A stretch of DNA of 64,000 bases from Lautropia mirabilis (GTDB taxonomy: Bacteria; Pseudomonadota; Gammaproteobacteria; Burkholderiales; Burkholderiaceae_E), in NCBI RefSeq assembly GCF_900637555.1, contig NZ_LR134378.1, forward strand, positions 1,994,001-2,058,000. Reading direction: 5' to 3'. Shown here piece after piece: positions 17,735 through 26,212 of this stretch (positions are counted from its first letter, which is position 1; the number at the start of each line of letters is the position of its first letter). The notes beneath the pieces were generated by a model that had not been told where the DNA came from, did not search any database, and worked only from the letters and a program-made list of their open reading frames with translations. The translations under genes were made by a program, and so were the position numbers.

Positions 17735-20311
17735 GTGATTCATCCTGCATCCTTCATTCCCCGTCTGACGCTGCTGGCTGGTTGCCTGCTGGTGTCGGCC
17801 TGCGCGCTGGAGTTCTCCGGCTGGCTGCCGCCTGTGGGCTGGCTGCCGGGGTGGGCATTGCTGGGGGCGTTGCTGGTGCTGCCGGCGCGGTTGCGGCCGC
17901 TGGGCATGGGGGTGATGGTCAGTGCGGCGCTGGCGTTGTCCATCCATCAGGCGCTTCAGATGCGGCTCGATCCGTCGCTGGAGGATGTGCCGCTGGTGGT
18001 GGAGGGCACGGTCAGCAGCCTGCCGTCGCGTCAGGGCTTTGGCGACCGGGTGCTGTTTGCGGTGCAGGCCTGCGGGCCGCTGGATGAGGCAGCATCCCTG
18101 CCTGGCTGTGAGGGTCTGGGGCAGGTGTCGCTATCGTGGGGCACGCCGAAGTCCGGGGCGCAGGATGAGGCGGACGGGCCGTCCGCGGATGACGTGTGGC
18201 CCGAACCGGGCCAGCGCTGGCGGTTGCTGGTGAAACTGCGCAGGCCGGTGGCGGCGGTGAATCCGGACGCTTTCGATACCGAACAGCGCATGCTGCAGCA
18301 GGGTATCGGGGCCGTGGGAAGGGTCGTGAGGCGGCAGCGCTTGCAGGATGAACCCGCCTGGCTGCAGGGCATGGCGGGGCTGATGCGCTGGGTCGAATCG
18401 GTGCGTGCGGTGTTGAGGCAGCATCTGGAGACGCTGCAGGCACGCATCGATCCGGCACGGGGACAGGATGAAGGACGCTGGGCCCTGATGGGCATCGTCA
18501 CAGGGCTGTCGCTGGGGGATCAGGCCGCCATGGGGGCCGAGCAGTGGGGGCTGTTCAGCCGGACCGGCGTGAGCCACCTGATGGCGATTTCCGGCATGCA
18601 TGTGACCTTGCTGGCCATGGTCGTGTCGGCGGGCTGCCTGGGGCTGCATCGCGCGCTGGCGCGTCGTGCGAGCGGACGGTGGCTGGCACGGATGTCGCGT
18701 GTTCCGCGTCAGTGGCTGGTGCTGGTGCCTGGTGTGCTGACGGCCTTTGGCTACGCGCTGCTCTCGGGGTGGGGCGTGCCGTCGCAGCGGACCTGCTTCA
18801 TGCTGCTGGCAGCTGCGGTGCTGAGTGTGGGAGGGCGCAGCCAGAATGCGGTGACGCCGGTGCTGCTGGCAGCGGCTGCCATTGTGGCGCTGGATCCGTG
18901 GTCGGTGGCCCAGGCGGGGTTCTGGCTTTCGTTCTGTGCGGTGCTGGCGCTGGTCTGGTGTGCGCAGCAGCCGCTGGGCGGGGGGATGGAAGAAGGTGAT
19001 GCGCTCTCCGGGACCCGATGGTGGCAGCAGGGTCGCGTGGGGCAATGGTGGGCGGCACTGCGTGACGGGGCCCGCAACCAGTGGGCGGCGACGGTGCTGC
19101 TCACGCCGCTGACGATTGCCTTCTTTTCCACTTGGTCGTTGATCGGTCCGGTGGCCAATGTGCTGGCTATTCCGTGGGTGGGGCTGGTACTGACGCCGAT
19201 GGCCATCGGGGTGATGCTGCTGGCACCGGTCTTTCCTTGGCTGGCCGGCTGGCTGCTGAAGGCGCTGTTGCTGCAGCTGGGCTGGCTGATGGCGTTTCTG
19301 CGCAGTCTGGATGCCTTGCCGCTGGCCAGTATCCAGCTGCCCCGGCCCGGGGTGTTCGCGCTGGGGTGTGCGCTGCTGGGGGCGGTGCTGATGCTGGCGC
19401 CCGTGGGGTTGCGCCGCCCGAGGCTGGGTGTCCTGTGCCTGCTGCCGCTGCTGCTGGCCAGCCCTCGGCACGCACCGCCGGATGCGCTGGTGGTGACGGC
19501 ACTGGACATTGGCCAGGGCAGCATGATTCTGGTGGAGCAGGGCGAGAAACGCCTGCTGTACGACACGGGGGCGTCCCGCCTTGGCGGGCGCAGCGCCATC
19601 GACGCGACCCTGGTGCCGTGGCTGAACAGCCGGGGGCTGAACGGGGTGGACGTTCTGGTGGTGTCGCATCTGGATGCGCACCATGCCGGCGGCGCAGCGC
19701 GTGCGGTGGCGGTGTTGAATCCATCGGTACTGCTGACGGCCATGGACTCGCGACTGCTGGGGATGGACGATTCGGTGGATGGACGATTCCAGCCCTGCCT
19801 GGCAGGCACCGTATTGCCGTGGGCTGATGGCGCCATCGAGGTACTGCAGCCGCAGCAGATGGCCCATACGACCGAGGATGCACGGCAGGACCAGAACAGT
19901 TGCGTGATACGGGTACGCAGTTCGGCAGGCAGCGTGCTGCTGGCTGGTGACCTGCCGGCACGGGCCGAGGCGGCGCTGGTGAAGGCGCAGGGGGATCGTC
20001 TGCCGGCGGACGTGCTGGTGGTTCCGCAGGAGGGCGGCCGCCAGGGGACGGGTAAGCACCTGCTGGAGGCTGTGCGGCCCGCGCTGGCGGTGGTGCAGAC
20101 GACGCATCGCCAGCAGCATGGAAGGCCGGATGCCGCGCTGGTGGAACGTCTGGAGAACCAGGGCACACGGCTGTTGCGCACGGATCGGGATGGTGCGGTG
20201 CGCATCGTGCTGCGTCAGGGACAGGCGCCCCAGGTCACGCGCAGCCGGATCGACGGCGCGCCCTACTGGCGGGTCCGGCTGGATGATGAGACTGACGGAA
20301 CAGGCGACTGA
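17735..20311 (+). CDS. comEC: DNA internalisation protein ComEC/Rec2 with degenerate metallo-beta-lactamase domain
   Basis: Inner-membrane channel for single-stranded DNA during natural transformation, 858 aa. N-terminal membrane and OB-like region, then the competence domain (about 235-510, 'TGVSHLMAISGMHVTLLAM', 'SQRTCFMLL'). The C-terminal metallo-beta-lactamase-like domain begins near 580 ('VVTALDIGQGSMILVE'). Metal ligands are altered. The usual H-x-D-x-D-H-x-G-G reads 'SHLDAHHAGG' (645-654) and the usual P-H-H-G-S reads 'VPQEGG' (762-767), although 'LLYDTG' and 'VLLAGDLPA' remain. Nuclease activity is therefore doubtful. The start is a GTG with a weak ribosome site. No other competence gene is adjacent. 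Confidence 0.93.
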   Translation: MIHPASFIPRLTLLAGCLLVSACALEFSGWLPPVGWLPGWALLGALLVLPARLRPLGMGVMVSAALALSIHQALQMRLDPSLEDVPLVVEGTVSSLPSRQGFGDRVLFAVQACGPLDEAASLPGCEGLGQVSLSWGTPKSGAQDEADGPSADDVWPEPGQRWRLLVKLRRPVAAVNPDAFDTEQRMLQQGIGAVGRVVRRQRLQDEPAWLQGMAGLMRWVESVRAVLRQHLETLQARIDPARGQDEGRWALMGIVTGLSLGDQAAMGAEQWGLFSRTGVSHLMAISGMHVTLLAMVVSAGCLGLHRALARRASGRWLARMSRVPRQWLVLVPGVLTAFGYALLSGWGVPSQRTCFMLLAAAVLSVGGRSQNAVTPVLLAAAAIVALDPWSVAQAGFWLSFCAVLALVWCAQQPLGGGMEEGDALSGTRWWQQGRVGQWWAALRDGARNQWAATVLLTPLTIAFFSTWSLIGPVANVLAIPWVGLVLTPMAIGVMLLAPVFPWLAGWLLKALLLQLGWLMAFLRSLDALPLASIQLPRPGVFALGCALLGAVLMLAPVGLRRPRLGVLCLLPLLLASPRHAPPDALVVTALDIGQGSMILVEQGEKRLLYDTGASRLGGRSAIDATLVPWLNSRGLNGVDVLVVSHLDAHHAGGAARAVAVLNPSVLLTAMDSRLLGMDDSVDGRFQPCLAGTVLPWADGAIEVLQPQQMAHTTEDARQDQNSCVIRVRSSAGSVLLAGDLPARAEAALVKAQGDRLPADVLVVPQEGGRQGTGKHLLEAVRPALAVVQTTHRQQHGRPDAALVERLENQGTRLLRTDRDGAVRIVLRQGQAPQVTRSRIDGAPYWRVRLDDETDGTGD

Positions 20312-20481
20312 CCTAGGGATCCTCTGAACAAGTTCCCGCGGCCGTCGCATCCCCGTAACGGGCGCGTGACTGCGTTGCCATTTGCTGTCAATAGCGCCGC
20401 TATTGACAGCAAATGTCGCCTTGTCCTGCATCCCTTTCCGTGGCGCGCCGGTTCGCGGGACTTATTCAGAGGATCCCTAGG
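20312..20481. mobile_element. MITE-like element with terminal inverted repeats
   Basis: 170-bp non-coding element bounded by perfect 17-bp inverted repeats CCTAGGGATCCTCTGAA (20312-20328) and its complement (20465-20481). Similarity continues inward with one mismatch and one indel (AAGT..CCCGCG). CTAG at each edge could be a 4-bp target duplication, as with IS5-family elements, or part of the repeats, because CTAG is itself palindromic. It begins one base after the comEC stop. No transposase is present, so it would be non-autonomous. Confidence 0.65.
20379..20415. repeat. Perfect 37-nt inverted repeat inside the MITE-like element
   Basis: 18-nt arms CATTTGCTGTCAATAGCG and its complement around a single central C. 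As RNA it gives a very stable hairpin on either strand, and it may stop transcription leaving comEC. Confidence 0.85.
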
Positions 20482-20624
20482 GAAAATCCGGTCGTCTCCA
20501 TGGTGCGTTCGGTACCTCGTGAGGGGCACGACGCAGGGCGGGGAATGGTAAGCTTCGGACGCGCGCCCTTTGGGGGCGCTTACATTCTTCATCTGTACAG
20601 ATGCCATCAAGGAGGAGCAATCAC

Positions 20625-20972
20625 ATGGAAATCAAGCGCCTGGAACCCGGCAAGCGCATGTCCGAAGCGGTGGTGTACAACCACGTGGCCTATCTGGCTG
20701 GCCAGATTCCGGAAGACACTAGCAAGGGCCCGGCCGACCAGACACGTCAGGTGCTGGCGGCCATCGACAGCGTGCTGGCCAAGCTGGGCAGCGACAAGAG
20801 CAAGCTGCTGAGCGCCACGGTCTACCTGTCCAACATCGGCAACTTTGCCGCCATGAATGAAGCCTGGGACGCCTGGGTGTCGCCCGGCAACCCGCCGGCA
20901 CGCGCCACGGTCGAGGCACGTCTGGCTTCGCCCGACATCCTGGTCGAGATCGTGGTGACGGCTGCGGTCTGA
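20625..20972 (+). CDS. RidA (YjgF/YER057c/UK114) family protein
   Basis: 115-residue protein of the RidA superfamily; characterised members hydrolyse reactive enamine/imine intermediates released by PLP enzymes. The hallmark region 'NPPARATVEARLASPDILVEI' carries the conserved Arg that binds the substrate carboxylate and the Glu that positions water. The shorter N-terminus and spacing suggest a YoaB/TdcF-like subgroup more than canonical RidA, but this is not certain. AAGGAGGAG lies just upstream of ATG 20625, a strong ribosome site. It stands alone downstream of the MITE-like element. Confidence 0.9.
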   Translation: MEIKRLEPGKRMSEAVVYNHVAYLAGQIPEDTSKGPADQTRQVLAAIDSVLAKLGSDKSKLLSATVYLSNIGNFAAMNEAWDAWVSPGNPPARATVEARLASPDILVEIVVTAAV

Positions 20973-21094
20973 TCCGTCGTGACGGCTGCGGTCCGATCGC
21001 CCGGGGCGAATCGCCGGGACGACTGCGGCCTGACTTCAGGCGGGGGGCGTCGAGGTGGGCGCCGTGTGGGGAGACCCGCGTGCGGAGACGTTTC

Positions 21095-21622
21095 TCAGAT
21101 CTTCACGGGACGGCGGCCGCCGTTGAAGCGCTTCATCCAGTAGCGCTTGTCGATGGCCTCGACGCGCACGATGCTGCCTGACGAAGGGGCGTGCACGAAG
21201 CGCCCCCGGCCGATGTAGATGCCGACGTGCGAGTTGGGATGTCGGCCCGTCTGAAAGAACACCAGGTCGCCCGGGGCCAGGTCTGCACGGGCCACCTTTG
21301 TGCCTCGCGTTCCCATCTCGCGGCTGGTGCGCGGCAGCTCGATGCCCAGCGCCTCTCGGTAGACGTGCTGGACCAGGCCACTGCAGTCGAAACCGTGGCG
21401 GGGGCTGGAACCGCCCCAGCGATAGGGCTTGCCCACCTGGGCCAGTGCTTCCTTCGTGACGTCGTTGGCAGCCCGCCGGGGCAGCGGTTCCGCCCGATGG
21501 CTGGCGCACGCAGCCAGCAGCAACGGGCCACCGCCCAGCATCAGGGTGGCCAGGCTGTGCAGCACCGTCCGGCGCGCCAAGGCGCCGGTGTGGTGGGGGG
21601 AAGGGGCTGTCCGGGACGTCAT
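21095..21622 (-). CDS. NlpC/P60 family peptidoglycan endopeptidase, lipoprotein
   Basis: Cell-wall hydrolase of 175 aa that is expected to cut the D-Glu-to-diamino-acid bond of stem peptides. The leader has an ARR pair, a hydrophobic core and lipobox LLAAC, so the mature form is probably a lipid-anchored outer-membrane protein. The catalytic Cys is in 'HGFDCSGLVQHVY'. The His is in 'NSHVGIYIG', and the third polar residue follows in 'FVHAPSSGSIV'. Size and order match the Spr/NlpC group. The start ATG has no evident ribosome site. It is divergent from the MFS gene. Confidence 0.93.
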   Translation of the reverse strand: MTSRTAPSPHHTGALARRTVLHSLATLMLGGGPLLLAACASHRAEPLPRRAANDVTKEALAQVGKPYRWGGSSPRHGFDCSGLVQHVYREALGIELPRTSREMGTRGTKVARADLAPGDLVFFQTGRHPNSHVGIYIGRGRFVHAPSSGSIVRVEAIDKRYWMKRFNGGRRPVKI

Positions 21623-21802
21623 GCGGCCAGTTTAGCGGGCATTTGCGGTACGATCCATCCGCCATGGCTGTCCTGCCGGTTTTTCCGGGCTGATGGTCGG
21701 CATACCTGATAGTCCGGTCGTGCAAGGCCGGCGTAGCCCGGTTTCCGCAAGGCCGGTGCGCTCGCCCCGTTCGCCGATCCGCTGCGTGTCGGGAGGGGCA
21801 CG

Positions 21803-23128
21803 ATGAATCTGTTCGATCAGCGCGCGCTGCGCGACGGCGTCACCAAAGGCGAGGTGCTGGCCTGGGCCGGCTACGACTTTGCCAATTCCGGCTACACCAC
21901 CGTGGTCACCACGGCGGTGTTCAGCGCCTATTTTGTGGGGGTGGTGGCCGGCAATGCCAGCTGGGCCACTTTCCTGTGGACCTTCATCCTGGGGCTTTCC
22001 AACCTGGCGGTGATGCTGACCATGCCCGCCATCGGCGCCCGGGTGGATGCCAGGGCCTCGCGCAAGGCGTGGCTGCTGTCGGTCACGCTGGTGTGCGTGG
22101 CCTGCGTGGTGGGGCTTTACTGGGTTCATGCAGGCGACATCCTGCCGGCGGTGCTGCTGATCATCGTCTCCAATTACTGCTACGCGCTGGGCGAGACCTT
22201 CTGCGCAGCCTATCTGCCGGAGCTGGCGCAGCCCGACGCGATGGGCCGCGTCTCGGGATGGGGATGGAGCTTTGGCTACGTGGGCGGGATGTTGGCACTG
22301 GGGGTCTCGCTGGCCTGGGTGAGCCATGTGCAGGCGGGCGGAGGCGATGCCGAAGCCTTTGTGCCCGGCACGATGCTGATCACGGCCATCATCTACCTGC
22401 TGGCGGCACTGCCGATGTTCCTTTTCGTGCGTGACCGGGCCGAGCCCTGCGTTCAGGATGCCGACAGCGCCGTGCTGTCCGTGTTCGACATCCGGACCTC
22501 CTGGCGGCGCGTCCGCGACTTCATCGACTTTCGGCGGCTGCTGCTGGTGGGCTTCTTCTTCAATGCCGGCGTGTTCGTGGTGATCTCGCTCACCGCCGTC
22601 TATGCCGAGCAGGTGATGCACTTCGAGCCGAAGCAGACCATGATGCTGTTCTTCGTGGTCAATATCGCGGCGGCTCTGGGGGCTTTCCTCTTCGGCTATC
22701 TGGAGGACCGCGTTGGCCACCGGCGTGCACTGGGCCTCACGCTGGTGGGCTGGATCGCCGTGGTGGCACTGGCGGTGATGGCTGACAGCGACACGGTGTT
22801 CTGGGCGGCGGCCATGCTGGCCGGTCTCTGCATGGGCTCCAGCCAGTCGGCGGGCAGGGCGCTGGCTGGCGCCCTGGCGCCCAGTCACCGGCTGGGCGAG
22901 TTCTATGGGCTGTGGGCCTTTGCCACCCGCAGTGCAGCCATTGTCGGGCCGCTGACCTATGGCATCATCAGCTGGGCCACCGAGGGCAACCATCGGGGGG
23001 CACTGCTGTTCACCGGCTGCTTCTTTGTGGCGGCGCTGGCACTTCTGGCCTACGTCGACATCGCGCGTGGCGTGTGCCGGGCGCGGGCTGACGATGCCTC
23101 GGCCATCCATGCGGAGGCCTCGTCCTGA
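21803..23128 (+). CDS. UMF1-type major facilitator superfamily transporter
   Basis: 441-residue exporter or permease with about 12 membrane helices, of the UMF1 (Atg22-like) MFS group. The opening 'WAGYDFANSGYTTVV' and the helix 'GRVSGWGWSFGYVGGMLAL' are characteristic of that group. 'GYLEDRVGHRRAL' is the MFS loop motif between helices. Substrate unknown; relatives in bacteria are uncharacterised and the yeast relative effluxes amino acids from vacuoles. GGAGGGG lies 5 nt before ATG 21803. The next gene is 170 bp downstream beyond a microsatellite. Confidence 0.85.
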   Translation: MNLFDQRALRDGVTKGEVLAWAGYDFANSGYTTVVTTAVFSAYFVGVVAGNASWATFLWTFILGLSNLAVMLTMPAIGARVDARASRKAWLLSVTLVCVACVVGLYWVHAGDILPAVLLIIVSNYCYALGETFCAAYLPELAQPDAMGRVSGWGWSFGYVGGMLALGVSLAWVSHVQAGGGDAEAFVPGTMLITAIIYLLAALPMFLFVRDRAEPCVQDADSAVLSVFDIRTSWRRVRDFIDFRRLLLVGFFFNAGVFVVISLTAVYAEQVMHFEPKQTMMLFFVVNIAAALGAFLFGYLEDRVGHRRALGLTLVGWIAVVALAVMADSDTVFWAAAMLAGLCMGSSQSAGRALAGALAPSHRLGEFYGLWAFATRSAAIVGPLTYGIISWATEGNHRGALLFTGCFFVAALALLAYVDIARGVCRARADDASAIHAEASS

Positions 23129-23170
23129 CGGAAACAGGCAACCGGGTGCGGAGGTGGCATCATCCTGCTT

Positions 23171-23224
23171 GCCGTGCAGCCGTGCAGCCGTGCAGCCGTG
23201 CAGCCGTGCAGCCGTGCAGCCGTG
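23171..23224. repeat. 8-bp tandem repeat (GCCGTGCA) x 6.75
   Basis: Six perfect copies plus six matching bases of the next unit, lying 75-130 bp upstream of the GlcG-like start codon. Octamer repeats of this kind change copy number by slipped-strand mispairing. Confidence 0.9.
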
Positions 23225-23299
23225 TTGCTGTAGCTGAGCTTTTTGAAATCCACGCCCGGCCAGATCGGGCATCTTCATTCATCAAGGGAGACATCAACC

Positions 23300-23713
23300 A
23301 TGAAAACCAAACCCACCCTCGAACTGCGCGACGTGGAGAATGGCCTGAAGGCTGGCCTGGCCAAGGCCGCCGAGAAAGGCTGGGCCGTGACCGTGTCCGT
23401 GGTCGACGATGGCGGCCATCTGCTGGGCCTCAAGCGCATGGATGGCTGCGCGGCCGTGGCAGCCTACATCTCGCCCGAGAAGGCGCGCACCGCTGCGCTG
23501 GGCCAGCGTGGCAGCGGCGGCTATGAAAAGATGATCAACGACGGCCGTACCGCCTTCCTGTGCGTGGACGTGCTGAAGGGCACCCTGGAAGGGGGGCTGC
23601 CCATCGTCATCGACGGCCAGGTAGCTGGCGCCGTGGGGGTTTCGGGCGTGAAGCCCAACGAGGACCTGGAAGTGGCGCAGGCTGCTGTCGACGCGATCGT
23701 CGCCGGGGCCTGA
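23300..23713 (+). CDS. GlcG/HbpS family protein (DUF336)
   Basis: 137-residue protein of the GlcG/HbpS (haem-degrading, DUF336) family: 'GWAVTVSVVDDGGHLLGLKRMDG', 'SPEKARTAAL', 'GGLPIVIDGQVAGAVGVSG' and a C-terminal 'DLEVAQAAVDAI'. Family members include HbpS, which binds haem, and GlcG of the glycolate locus; many have no assigned role. No glycolate oxidase or haem genes are nearby. ATG 23300 has AAGGGAG 9 nt upstream. The microsatellite upstream might influence its promoter. Confidence 0.9.
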   Translation: MKTKPTLELRDVENGLKAGLAKAAEKGWAVTVSVVDDGGHLLGLKRMDGCAAVAAYISPEKARTAALGQRGSGGYEKMINDGRTAFLCVDVLKGTLEGGLPIVIDGQVAGAVGVSGVKPNEDLEVAQAAVDAIVAGA

Positions 23714-23870
23714 TGGCAGAGGGCACCCTGGGGGCCGGCGCTTCGGCTCCTGGCTGCCGGGCTGCCATGCTACTTTTGGCCGTTTTACCGCTTTGCTGCT
23801 TTGCTGCGTCCCGGCCGTGGGGCGCGGCTTCACCCGATGAGGCGTGGCATTGTTGTTTAATTGAGACGTC

Positions 23871-23899
23871 GTGACATGCGGCTTAGCCTTTGTTATAAT
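23871..23899 (+). promoter_or_regulatory. Promoter of tRNA-Ser(GGA)
   Basis: GTGACA (23871-23876), 17-nt spacer, TATAAT (23894-23899). Transcription should start near 23906, four bases before the tRNA. Confidence 0.8.
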
Positions 23900-23909
23900 G
23901 CCAAATTCC

Positions 23910-24000
23910 GGAGAGATGGATGAGTGGTTTAAGTCGCACGCCTGGAAAGCGTGTAAGGGTTAATAGCCCTTCGGGGGTTCGAATCCCCCTCTCTCCGCCA
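23910..24000 (+). tRNA. tRNA-Ser (anticodon GGA)
   Basis: 91-nt class II tRNA: acceptor GGAGAGA/TCTCTCC, anticodon loop CTGGAAA (reads UCC/UCU), long variable arm, T-loop GGTTCGAATCC, encoded CCA. Confidence 0.96.
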
Positions 24001-24092
24001 CACATTCCGCGCTGAGATCCAGCCACTTCCTGTCAGCCTCCTTCGTTCTGATGGGAGAGCGGGCAGCTCAGATGGCCTTCTTCGGTGCCTTG

Positions 24093-24130
24093 AAACCCGG
24101 CTTGTCGTCATGGCAGCCGGGTTTTTTCTT
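24093..24130 (+). terminator. Intrinsic terminator downstream of tRNA-Ser(GGA)
   Basis: 9-bp stem AACCCGGCT/AGCCGGGTT with a 12-nt loop, then TTTTTTCTT. It is about 95 nt after the tRNA. Confidence 0.75.
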
Positions 24131-24202
24131 GTGCGCGCATGGCGTGCCGGGCTTGGCAATTTGCGTGGGGCCTGCCGCACGTTGCGCCACGCCCGCCAAG
24201 CG

Positions 24203-24228
24203 AGAACGCGCCCGGGTGGGCGCGTTCT
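24203..24228 (-). terminator. GC-rich hairpin after lipoprotein A
   Basis: 11-bp perfect stem AGAACGCGCCC/GGGCGCGTTCT with a 4-nt loop, 25 nt beyond the stop of the gene ending at 24254. There is no T-tract, but the position fits a 3' end. Confidence 0.45.
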
Positions 24229-24253
24229 GGTCATGCTCTGGGGTTTGGGTCGA

Positions 24254-26212
24254 TCAGCGGCTGGCCCAGTTACGTTCCTCGCCGGCCTTCACGTCCTTGA
24301 TGGTGTAGCCCAGGTGCACCAGCGGCTGGCCTTTCTTCCAGCCGGCAGGCACTTGCCACCGGTTGCAGTAGATGCGCTGGGTCTTCGGCAGCTTGTAGTT
24401 CCAGCAGAGATCGGCGATGTTCTTACCATTGACCATCACCATCAGTTGTACCGTGTTTCCGCCGTTCTTCCACTCGAAGATTTGGCTGGCTGAAGCCACC
24501 TGCTCCTCGTAGCCGATGGTCTCGGTCTTGCCGGTATAGCTCACGCCCTTGTCGTAGCTGAAGGTTGGTTCGTCGGTGGCTGTCAGCGTGCCGCCCAGGG
24601 TGACGCCATTTGCACCGTTGGTGACGGGCAGGGACATGGTGACCTGGTCCACGTCATAGTTCGCATCACCGCCTCCGTCGGTATCCTTGCCGCCGTTGAA
24701 GGTGAAGTAGGTATAGCTGCCTTCAGCCGGCGTGTAGCCGCCCGGGGTACCGTTGCGTTCGCCGGCATAGCCCTTGTCTCGGCTTTGGGTAGCACTGATT
24801 CGCGGGGCATTGGCCATGCCTTGCGGGTAGCCGATGGCTTTGGGGTCATTCGACTGCCCATCGCTGTGCTGGTCCAGCATGGTGGCCAGCACGGCACCGT
24901 TGACGCCACCCGAGCCGATCGGCTCGGTGGGGTGCCGCAGCGGCTTGCGGTTGATGGCCTCGACCTCACCGTTTGCGGTCTTGCCAGCATCGGTGGCTGA
25001 GTTGTCAGCCGTCTGGCCATCGGCAGCCGGTTTCTCGTCGGCAGCAGGCTTGTCGTTTGCGGCTGGCTTTTCCGCGGCAGCAGGCTTTTCCTCAGCAGCC
25101 GGTTTGTCGTTGGCCGCGGGCTTGTCGTTGGTTGTCGGCTTCTCGTCGGAAGCGGGTTTGTCGGTGACGGCCGGCTTTTCTTCGGTCGAGGGCTTGTCGG
25201 TGGCAGCCGGCTTTTCATCGGCAGCGGGCTTGACGTCCGCAGCGGGCTTGTCACTGGCGCCCTGGACGGCCGCGGCGTCTGCCTGCGGGTTGGGCGGTTG
25301 TTGAGCACTGGCCTGTGCCTGCCGTGCAGTTTGCTGCTGTTGCTGGGCTTGCTGGGCCTGGCGTTTCTGCTCGTCGGCTTTACGCGCGTCCTCGGCCTTG
25401 CGGGCCTCTTCTGCTTTGCGTGCTGCTTCCTGGGCCTTGGCCGACTCTTCTGCCTTGCGTGCCTCTTCGCGCTTGGCCTGCTCGGCTTCAGCATTGGCTG
25501 CGGCGGCACGCTCTTGGGCGGCCTTGGCAGCCGCGTCCTGATCGGCCTTGGCCTTGGCGGCTGCCTCGGCTTCAGCCTGCTTGCGTGCTTCTTCGGCCTT
25601 GGCGGCTTCGGCCCGGGCGGCCGCTGCATCCGCTTCGGCCTTCTGGCGTTCGGCAGCCAGGCGTGCTTCTTCGGCCTTGTGCGTTTCTTCCGCACGCTTC
25701 TGGGCATCGGCGCGCTCGGCGGCCAGGCGGGCCTCTTCGGCCTGGCGGGCAGCTTCGGCGGCCGCAGCCCGTTGACGGGCAGCTTCCTGGGCAGCCTGCT
25801 CACGGGTCAGCGCCTCGCGTGCGGCGGCTTCACGGGCTTGGGCTTCGCGAGCTGCTGCAGCCTGGGCGGCAGCGGTTTGCTCGGCCGCGATGCGGTTGGC
25901 TTCTGCCTGGGTGGCTGCCGCCTGGGCCGCGGCTGCCTGCACGGCGGCCGCCTGGGAAGCAGCCCGGGCAGCCGCGGTCTGTGCGGCGCTCGGAGCCGTA
26001 GTCGGGGTTGCTGCGTTTCCGGTCAGCGAGCTTCCGTTTGCGGACGTACTGTTCGTGATGACGTTATTCGAAGCGGTACTTGCCGGACTGCTGGCAGGCG
26101 CCAACGGCCTGGACGAGATGGCAGTCGGTGCATCGCTGCCATCACCGCCACATCCCGCCAGCAGGAGCAGGACGGCGGCACTGATCTGGATTCTGTGGTT
26201 CGTAGTCGACAT
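24254..26212 (-). CDS. Lipoprotein A of paralogous family: long TolA-like stalk, KP repeats, novel C-terminal domain
   Basis: 652-residue lipoprotein. Signal peptide with lipobox LLAGC (Cys21) followed by Gly, so outer-membrane sorting is expected. Residues about 22-78 are Ser/Thr/Asn-rich. About 79-310 is an Ala/Glu/Arg/Lys/Gln stalk with 'AEEARKAE'-type units, probably helical like TolA domain II. About 314-396 holds 13 hexapeptides of form K-P-A-A-(D/N/E)-(D/E). The C-terminal domain (436-652) starts 'GVNGAVLATMLDQ' and has 'GSYTYFTFNG', 'LCWNYKLP' (Cys603) and 'IYCNRWQVPAGW' (Cys616), shared with the four neighbours below. I know no family for this domain. It may display a binding domain at a distance from the membrane. 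The ribosome site is weak; the start is fixed by its match to paralogue B. Confidence 0.85.
   Translation of the reverse strand: MSTTNHRIQISAAVLLLLAGCGGDGSDAPTAISSRPLAPASSPASTASNNVITNSTSANGSSLTGNAATPTTAPSAAQTAAARAASQAAAVQAAAAQAAATQAEANRIAAEQTAAAQAAAAREAQAREAAAREALTREQAAQEAARQRAAAAEAARQAEEARLAAERADAQKRAEETHKAEEARLAAERQKAEADAAAARAEAAKAEEARKQAEAEAAAKAKADQDAAAKAAQERAAAANAEAEQAKREEARKAEESAKAQEAARKAEEARKAEDARKADEQKRQAQQAQQQQQTARQAQASAQQPPNPQADAAAVQGASDKPAADVKPAADEKPAATDKPSTEEKPAVTDKPASDEKPTTNDKPAANDKPAAEEKPAAAEKPAANDKPAADEKPAADGQTADNSATDAGKTANGEVEAINRKPLRHPTEPIGSGGVNGAVLATMLDQHSDGQSNDPKAIGYPQGMANAPRISATQSRDKGYAGERNGTPGGYTPAEGSYTYFTFNGGKDTDGGGDANYDVDQVTMSLPVTNGANGVTLGGTLTATDEPTFSYDKGVSYTGKTETIGYEEQVASASQIFEWKNGGNTVQLMVMVNGKNIADLCWNYKLPKTQRIYCNRWQVPAGWKKGQPLVHLGYTIKDVKAGEERNWASR

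Noticed and set aside
23171-23224. CRISPR-like array
   Set aside because: Units of 8 bp follow each other without spacers and no cas genes are present.
24970-25260. CRISPR or DNA satellite in the KP-repeat part of lipoprotein A
   Set aside because: The repetition is imperfect at DNA level and explained by the in-frame KP hexapeptides.
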